Positions 57,798-64,000 of a stretch of DNA of 64,000 nt are shown here, in pieces. Where the stretch lies: positions 47,359,011-47,423,010 of the forward strand of contig CM051456.1 of the NCBI GenBank assembly GCA_028274465.1. Reading direction: 5' to 3'. Position 1 is the stretch's first letter; each line of letters begins with the position of its first letter. A program made the position numbers and the translations under genes. Source of the stretch: Plantago ovata (taxonomy: Eukaryota > Streptophyta > Magnoliopsida > Lamiales > Plantaginaceae). Under the pieces are notes generated by a model. It did not search any database, was not told the DNA's origin, and saw nothing but the letters and a program-made list of their open reading frames with translations.

Positions 57798-59481
57798 AAC
57801 TCCCCAAACCGAACCTTTGCTTGTCCTCAAGCAACTAAGCTAGACTCTAATGCAAAAAACAATGCAACACAAAAAATGGAGTCTCATGCCAAATCAAATG
57901 AACTAATCTATTGAATCTATCAAAAAACATATGAGCACAAACCATACAAATCATAACATGGATATTGGTTGAAGAATGCCTCGATTGCCTCATACACATT
58001 CACATAAGCACTTATGTCAAACAAGATAGTCTCTCGTAACATTCTCTACCTGGACCTAGTCAGTGACGACGTAATGAAACATGTTAAAATACGAATGGTT
58101 GTCCCGTGCCTATGAAACTGAGGACTTACTGTTGTTCACCAAGTTAAGACTTTTCCTCAAAGAGGTCGAACCAATACTGGCTCTCATCAAACGAAGCAGG
58201 GTTCCCTAAAAAAGATAACACTCCCCTATTCTACCCATCTCTCAAGCAAAGCCCTAAACTATTCACCACTTCCTGAATGGCAGGACGAGGGTGGTATAGA
58301 ACAGATGACACTCAAACAAAAAGAAAAATTACAACTCGATTACGAACATTACATGAATTGAAAAATGAGACAATACTTTACTAAACTGCTTTTTGGCTTC
58401 TTTTTTTTTTTACCCTTCCTTGCTTTTTTGGGGTCTTTCTTTTTTTCTTTTTTTTTTTCTTTTCCAGATTTTTTTCATTTTCCTGGAATTTTTTTCTTTT
58501 GTTTTTTTTTTTCGATTTTTTTTAGCCAGCAGTAGCACAACGAAAAAGAAATTAAAATGACTCACAAACGACCTCCCCAAACCTATTCGAAAGAATAGGT
58601 TGGACGAAAAAGGAAAATAAACTCACAACACACACTAAAAATCGAAAAACAAGTCTAATGAAAGTGTAACCCCCTCCCCAAACCTATTCGAAAGAATAGG
58701 TTGCAACAAAGGATCACACAATCTCACACTACCTCCTTCCTAGGCATTTAGCAATCTCAAAGCAAGGTGAAGACTTTTTGCCTCTTAGGTACATAATTAC
58801 TCGGGAAAACAACCATAAGATCCTACCATGCATCATCCTATTATAAAGGCCTTCGTTAACCGCAGTAGAGAAAACACCACTAAGTGATGTCGAGACTACC
58901 AAGCTTAACTAAGTGCAATACATAAATGTGACAAGCCAATCGAAAAACCTCAAACAAATTCATAGAGATGAAGCATATGATTAATGTCATAATTACTTAA
59001 TCTACCCAATAAAAAAATTCAAAAAAATTGGCAATAAACTCCACATAAAACATGCAAGACTATCCTAGGATGAATGTAGTGTATGCAACTAAATACTAAG
59101 AAAGCGGTAAACGTGAAAATGCAACAAAAAAAACAAACAAAAGGTTTCACGAGTTTATCATAAGCAAGACAAGTATAGAGATAGCCAGCGATAACCCCCC
59201 CCCCCCTCCAAAACTTGAACGTCGTCGCTCGTCCCGAACGTCGAAAGTGGATTTAAGGTGAGAGCTAATACTTGTATAAGTGACCTATATTACTCAATCA
59301 AACTCGTGAGAAAACAAAACGGGTGATAAACGAGGTAAAAAGATCGATAATTTAGCATAATAGGAGAAAATCGGGTTCCCTCCTAAAATGCTAAATTATC
59401 ATCTAGAGACCTATTTTATCACCAAAAACATACGAAAATATAAAGAACAAAACAATGATATGCTCAAAACAACAAAACACA
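57798..59481 (-). other. Ath-6 3' internal region (non-coding)
   Basis: On the minus strand: an imperfect inverted repeat (59346-59400, two 21-base arms with 19 matches) where other elements have the GC cluster; an internal purine tract with 12 Gs (59195-59206); two perfect AACCTATTC hairpins (58681-58702, 58580-58601); a purine tract (58395-58525); the conserved SFDESQYWFDLF block (58147-58235); and the terminal hairpin with GGTTTGGGGAG (57798-57835). No gene is seen. Confidence 0.7.
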
Positions 59482-60611
59482 CTAACCTTCAGTAGAGGCG
59501 GTAAGGGTAAGCTCAAGATGATCAACCTCCCTTTGATCACTAGATATCTCGAAGTACGGCTTCACTCGTTGACCATTCACCTTGAAGGTATTGCCCGTCT
59601 TTGGATCAAAGAGTTCTACAGCTCCATGGGGAGCAACTTTGATAATTTCGTACGGTCCATCCCAACGAGTACGGAAATAGTCGAAGGCGAGAATTAAATA
59701 CAAAAGCTTTTTGCCCAGGAATCAGTACCTTACGCACTATACCACGATCATGATACTTCTTAGTACGTTCTTTGTAGATCTTGGCATTTTCATAAGCACC
59801 TAGGCGTAATTCATCAAGCTCATCTAGTTGCAACAACCGTTGTTTGCCAGCTTTTCCCATATCAAGATTGAGTGCTTTGATAGCCCAATACGCCTTGTGT
59901 TCCAATTCTACGGGGAGATGGCATGCTTTCCCATACACAAGTCTGTACGGAGTGGTTCCAATCACCGTCTTGTAGCTAGTCCTGTAGGCCCAGAGTGCAT
60001 CATTCAATTTTCCTGCCCAATCTTTCCTGCTAGGTTTCACGACTCTCTCCAGGATCTTCTTAATTTGACGGTTGCTAACTTCAACTTCGCCCGATGTCTG
60101 TTGGTGATATGGTGTAGCAACACTATGGTGGACACCGTATCTCTTAAGAAGAGAGGCAAAGGTTCTATTGACGAAGTGTGAACCTCCATCACTGATGATT
60201 GTCCTAGGGCACCCAATCCTAGAGAATATTACTTCAAGAATATCATAACAATCGCTCCGTCGTTCGTTTTTGTGGGAATTGCTTCCACCAATTTAGTCAC
60301 ATAATCCACGCAACAAGAATGTATCCATAACATCCACTTGATGGAAATGGTCCCATGAAATCAATGCCCCACACGTCGAAAGGTTCGACCACTAGATTCC
60401 CTTGAAGGGGCATTTCGTATTTCTTGCTAATATTACCACCTCGTTGACATGGGTCGCAATTCTTCACAAAATTTCGAGCATCTCGGTGTATTGTTGGCCA
60501 GTAAAATCCTGCTTGCAGTACTTTGCGAGCTGTTTTCAAGCCACTATAGTGTCCTCCACAATGAAGCTCATGGCAATGACTCAACACACTTTGTTGCTCT
60601 TCTTGTGGCAC
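59482..60611 (-). pseudogene. int: Ath-6 integrase, N-terminus cut by Ath-7
   Basis: Starting at the Ath-7 boundary, the frame has an intact zinc finger (HCHELHCGGHYS, then CDPCQRGG), GIDFMGPF, and, after several frameshifts near 60300-60200, the catalytic Glu region (SGEVEVSN). The Athila integrase C-terminal part follows ([32 protein letters not shown]) and, after a small deletion near 59700, the final segment ending ASTEG at 59482. It retains the region deleted in Ath-3. Confidence 0.88.
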
Positions 60612-61871
60612 TGATGAATGTGTATTTTACACTTTCATTCGAGTCTTTTTCACCTATTTTAGCTATCCTCTATGTTAATTTAGCTATATTTTAGTACATT
60701 TTATTAGAATAGTGTCACGTTTCCCTTTAGATTTTATTTTACAGGTTTTGGTTGAAATTCGGAGATTTCTGGGAAATTATATTGAAGTTGACAAGGAATT
60801 GGTGTTCCAGAAGCCTATTTGGAGTATCTGAAGGTTTCCGGATAGGATTTGGAGTCTAGGGGCCGAATCTGGAGGTTAGAAGGCTACTAGAAGTCATAAA
60901 CCGAGTCCGAAAAGGTGAAAAAATCCAAAACCGCGTCGAAAACGCGGAAATTACGCGAAATTACTGGGGGGCGAACCGCCGCAGCACTGGGCGAACCGCC
61001 CCGGAGTTTTTTCGAGCCTACATATAGTGCTCAGTTTTCTCTCCGAAAATCATATCTTTCCAAGCCTACTTTCTCACCTCTCTCTATAGTTTTAGGTAGG
61101 AACTTCCCGGGGCCTGTCCTGGGAGTTCCATAGCTTAGGGGACACTTTTTCATAGCAGATTGGAGCTCGTAGGACCACAATCATCCGGAGATTGACAACC
61201 TTCGGTAACTTTGTATCTTATAGTTTTATTCTACTTATTCTATTTATCTTTCAATATGTTTTCTTCTATGATTTCTATTGATTGCATGCCTATTATGAGT
61301 AGCTAAACTTATCGTTGGTGGTAGTATGCGAATTCTTAGCAAGGGAAGGTAATCATGCTAATGGCAATATCGCGCATTATACTCCGTGTCATTGCTTTAT
61401 TTCGTTGATCAGTTGTAACCGAAATTCTCGTATGTTGTATTGATCATTATGCACAATTGGACACTAGTCGACCATCAGACCAATTATCTTCGTAGTGTTG
61501 AATAATTACGAAACACATTAGGACAATCGTGATTGACTAGTCAGACCAAATTATCTTCGTAGTGCTTAATACTTGCAACAGGACACTAGATTGATTCAAA
61601 TATCTCTATGCAAGACCGAGGAATTTATGCATGATTATCGACCCATTATGTTAAGAAGGACCATACTATCACCAATCTCCATTATCTGCTTGAAACTCCC
61701 TTTTGCTTTCTATCTGCTGTTTTATATTCTTAATTAGATTTGATAAAGCTAGTATAGTCCTGAGAGAACGACACTCGAGTCATTCTACTGCTACACTACG
61801 GTTTTCGTTGTAGTTGTGGATTGCCTTTGGCTAATTACAAATTTATTTGACTGAATCTGACACGTTCATCA
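60612..61871 (+). repeat. 5' LTR of Ath-7
   Basis: It begins TGATGAATGTG and ends ACGTTCATCA. The palindrome cluster is short (60962-61003: GGGCGAACCGCC units) and the TATA box is degenerate (CATATAGTG). Confidence 0.9.
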
Positions 61872-61874
61872 AAT

Positions 61875-61892
61875 TGGCGCCGTTGCCGGGGA
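61875..61892 (+). promoter_or_regulatory. tRNA-Asp primer binding site of Ath-7
   Basis: TGGCGCCGTTGCCGGGGA, a perfect match to the tRNA-Asp complement. Confidence 0.92.
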
Positions 61893-61973
61893 ATATACTC
61901 CTTTTAATCACTCTCTGATACTGCTTTCCTAGTTTGTTTCGAATCACCTTTCCTAGTCTGTCACAGATAGTGT

Positions 61974-63620
61974 ATGCCGCATACACGTTCTGCAGGAACA
62001 CCGCTTGCTAATTCAATTGCTGAGATCGATAGAGTCTACCACCAAAGAAGGCGACTACTTGAAAGGCGCGCACTAGAGGAAATAGAGGAAACCGATTTCT
62101 CTGAATCTCTACTTAGTCTCTTCAAGGAAATCGACGGAATGGCAGAAGCTAGACCACTGAAGGCATGGGTACAACCCACCAAGGATCGTATAAGGGGACC
62201 AGCGATAGTTCTTTCGTCTGCAACCCGAGATCTGGAGATCAAGAACCACGCATTCCAACAACTTCCGAGGTTCTATGGCTTATCAAGGGAAGATGTGATG
62301 GGGTACTTGCACGATATCGATGATTTCGTCAACCAACTCCCACGACCCGGAGCTGACATAACCACGGATGAGTTAAGGATGAAGGTTTTTGCTATGGGAC
62401 TTGGCGACAGAGCCAAGTCATGGCTGAGTTCTCTTCCAGCAGGCTCGCTGGACAGTTGGGAAAAGGTTTTTTCAGCTTTCATGGAGAAATACTTCCCTCA
62501 CACCTTGACTACCGCGCTAAAGGCGCAGATCACTGGATTCAAATAGGACTATGATGAGACCATCTACACCGCGTTCGAGAGGTTCCAAGATCTCACGAAC
62601 AAGTGCCCTCACCATGGTTTTGAACTTTCCGACCTAGTCCAACACTTCTACAATGGACTAACCTTCGAGAACCAACAAGTGGTGGATTTCCAATGCCGAG
62701 GCAATATTTGGGAGGAAACCGCAGAAGCCGTCTGGGCAGTTTTCGAAAGGCCTGCTAAGGGTTCGCAGTTCAAGGACCCAAGAGCAATGGTTAGGAGACG
62801 TGGACCTGAAGCTCCACCGACTCAAGAAGCCCCTATGTACAGGGGGAATGGGGATCAATTCGAGTGCTTTACCAACGAATTGAAGCAAGTCCTCAAGAGC
62901 TCCACCAGAACAACTGTTTCGAACGAAGTATGCCGAATATGCAAGAACTATGGGCATGGGGCTCATATGTGTAGATCGGAGCTGGCGTACGATGATGGCA
63001 ACTGGGCTCGAGGAGGAGAAGAAGAAGCCTTTGCTACGGAGTTTGGTGCTCAAGAAGTTAGCTACGGACAAGACGGTAGGAATCCTCGAGGTGGATTTTG
63101 GAGAAGAGGATACCGTAACAATCAAGGATATGCACCAGCTAACCAAACTTATGGACCTACCCAAGACCGTAGTAGGCTGAACTATGGTAATGACCACTGC
63201 GAAAACCCCGCTCTGAAAGAGCCACCGAAGTTGAAGTCGGCTCAACTGATGGAGAACTTGCAGAAGATGGTTGATCACACACAAAGTTTTCTCAAACGTT
63301 ATGAAGAAGATTCTGAGAAGACTAGGGCAAGGCTCGATAAGTTGGAAGAGAGCACTAGGCTTGCCCATCAAAAGTTGCAAGAGTTGATCGACCGAGGAGC
63401 AACTAGAGAACAAGGCAAACTGCCTAGCAACACTGTGAAGTCGAAATTGGTTGGTGATGTACCTGACGAAATCACCATCAGGAAGGTCGTTAGGTGCGAG
63501 TGTTGCATGAAGGAAGAACTTCTACAGGCTGAGGAAGAAGAGGAGGACCTTGGTTCTGACGCAACTGATGAGGAGCAAGAGGATCCCGAACTACTCCCTA
63601 AAAGTTTCGATGTTAAGGTC
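61974..63620 (+). pseudogene. gag-pr: Ath-7 gag, ending in a gene fusion
   Basis: The frame starts at ATG 61974 (MPHTRSAGTPLAN) with the same Arg-rich N-terminus as Ath-4. A stop at 62544-62546 replaces a Gln codon; otherwise it is open. Gag core (FYGLSREDVMGYL, MEKYFPHTL), CCHC knuckle (CRICKNYGHGAHMC), Arg/Gly-rich segment (NPRGGFWRRGYRNNQG) and coiled-coil segment (LEESTRLAHQKLQEL) are present. The linker just before the protease (KSFDVKV) is the last recognisable part; the DTG protease domain is missing because env-like sequence begins in frame. Confidence 0.88.
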
Positions 63621-64000
63621 CAAAGAAAGCAAAGGGAAGAATCCCTCCCAAGAAATATTGCTGGGAAATGGTTGAATCTAGAGGTCTATGTAAGAAGAGT
63701 TGCCATTGGTAAGACATACAAGTAAGAACCAAATCTAATCAAACCACCTGGCATCGCTTTCTATGCTGACCCGGTAACAAAGAAACCTAAGAAGAAACTT
63801 GGATTGATTCCTTATGAGTACTTCTATCTTACTGCTCAGGATCAAGAAGAAGATCTTCTCTGGTTAAGAAAGATTCATCCGAGAAACATTTCAGATACAC
63901 AGCTTCTCCATGCCAGCAATTGGGGCATGCATTTGTGGGTAGTTAACTACATGGAAATGAATGCTGAAAAGCATCATCATACTGCCTGCAAAAATGCAAG
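63616..64000 (+). pseudogene. Env-like gene C-terminal part fused in frame to Ath-7 gag
   Basis: From the shared AAGGTC word on, the frame matches the C-terminal part of the env-like gene at 52510-52915 (PRNIA-KWLN, GLIPYEYFYLTA, DQEEDLLWLRKI, NWGMHLWV, HTACKNA). There is a stop at 63723-63725; the same frame continues to the window edge. It is not a copy of the 52-kb sequence but a diverged relative (KPPGIAFYADP against KPMDVAYFNDP). Confidence 0.8.

Larger units (their letters stand above)
56606..60611 (-). mobile_element. Ath-6: minus-strand Athila-type element, 3' half
   Basis: 3' LTR at 56606-57797, then 3' region and integrase up to 60611, where Ath-7 interrupts it. The left flank is AGCAT (56601-56605); the other flank is outside the window. 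The integrase end and 3' region are closest to Ath-3. Confidence 0.88.
60612..63620 (+). mobile_element. Ath-7: gag-protease element inserted in the Ath-6 integrase, truncated
   Basis: 5' LTR, primer site and gag are present; at about 63616-63620 the sequence switches to env-like gene sequence. The left flank is GGCAC (60607-60611); no 3' LTR is in the window. Confidence 0.85.

Overview
The window is intergenic heterochromatin-type DNA from a flowering plant, most likely a eudicot (inference). I see no ordinary host gene, rRNA gene or functional tRNA gene. Almost all of it is a nest of LTR retrotransposons, mostly Ty3/Gypsy elements of the Athila type: LTRs of about 0.9-1.5 kb with TGATGA...TCATCA ends, a tRNA-Asp primer site, Athila-like gag, protease, RT, RNase H and integrase, and a long 3' untranslated region ending in a purine tract. 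All coding regions are broken by stops, frameshifts or insertions. My own names for the elements are Ath-1 to Ath-7.

Layout. Base layer: a Ty1/copia element that looks SIRE/Maximus-like, of which an intron-containing env-like gene survives in pieces (346-1437, 10868-11009, 49115-53027), followed by a purine tract and a 3' LTR (54816-56334). A reversed scrap of the same LTR lies at 1-101. Into the env-like gene went Ath-1 (1438-10867, a recombinant of two elements with no target duplication) and Ath-2 (11010-49114, duplication gttgc). Into Ath-2 went Ath-3 (12207-21289, duplication cttgt), Ath-4 (23111-42456, duplication aggcg) and a tRNA-derived SINE (46515-46667). Into Ath-4 went a large solo LTR (25768-28528, duplication acacc) and the minus-strand Ath-5 (31130-39501, duplication ctaat). 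A solo LTR (53267-54793, duplication taaca) sits just before the copia purine tract. To the right, a reversed env-like fragment (56335-56605) is followed by minus-strand Ath-6 (56606-60611), whose integrase is cut by plus-strand Ath-7 (60612 onward). Ath-7's gag-protease frame passes in frame into a second env-like gene tail at about 63616.

Two kinds of Athila-type element coexist. Ath-2 and Ath-3 (and apparently Ath-6) have a full gag-pol layout. Ath-1, Ath-4 and Ath-5 carry a different gag with a CCHC zinc knuckle plus a DTG protease domain and no RT or integrase, so they look like non-autonomous partners that would need polymerase and integrase in trans (inference). Ath-4 and Ath-5 also share short accessory frames downstream of a splice-acceptor-like site.

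The most unusual feature is shared by all subfamilies: clusters of short GC-rich palindromes just upstream of the LTR TATA box and again in the 3' internal region (once inside gag). Their arm sequence varies between elements but agrees between sites of the same element. The 3' region also has paired hairpins with arms AACCTATTC/GAATAGGTT, each followed by a polypurine run.
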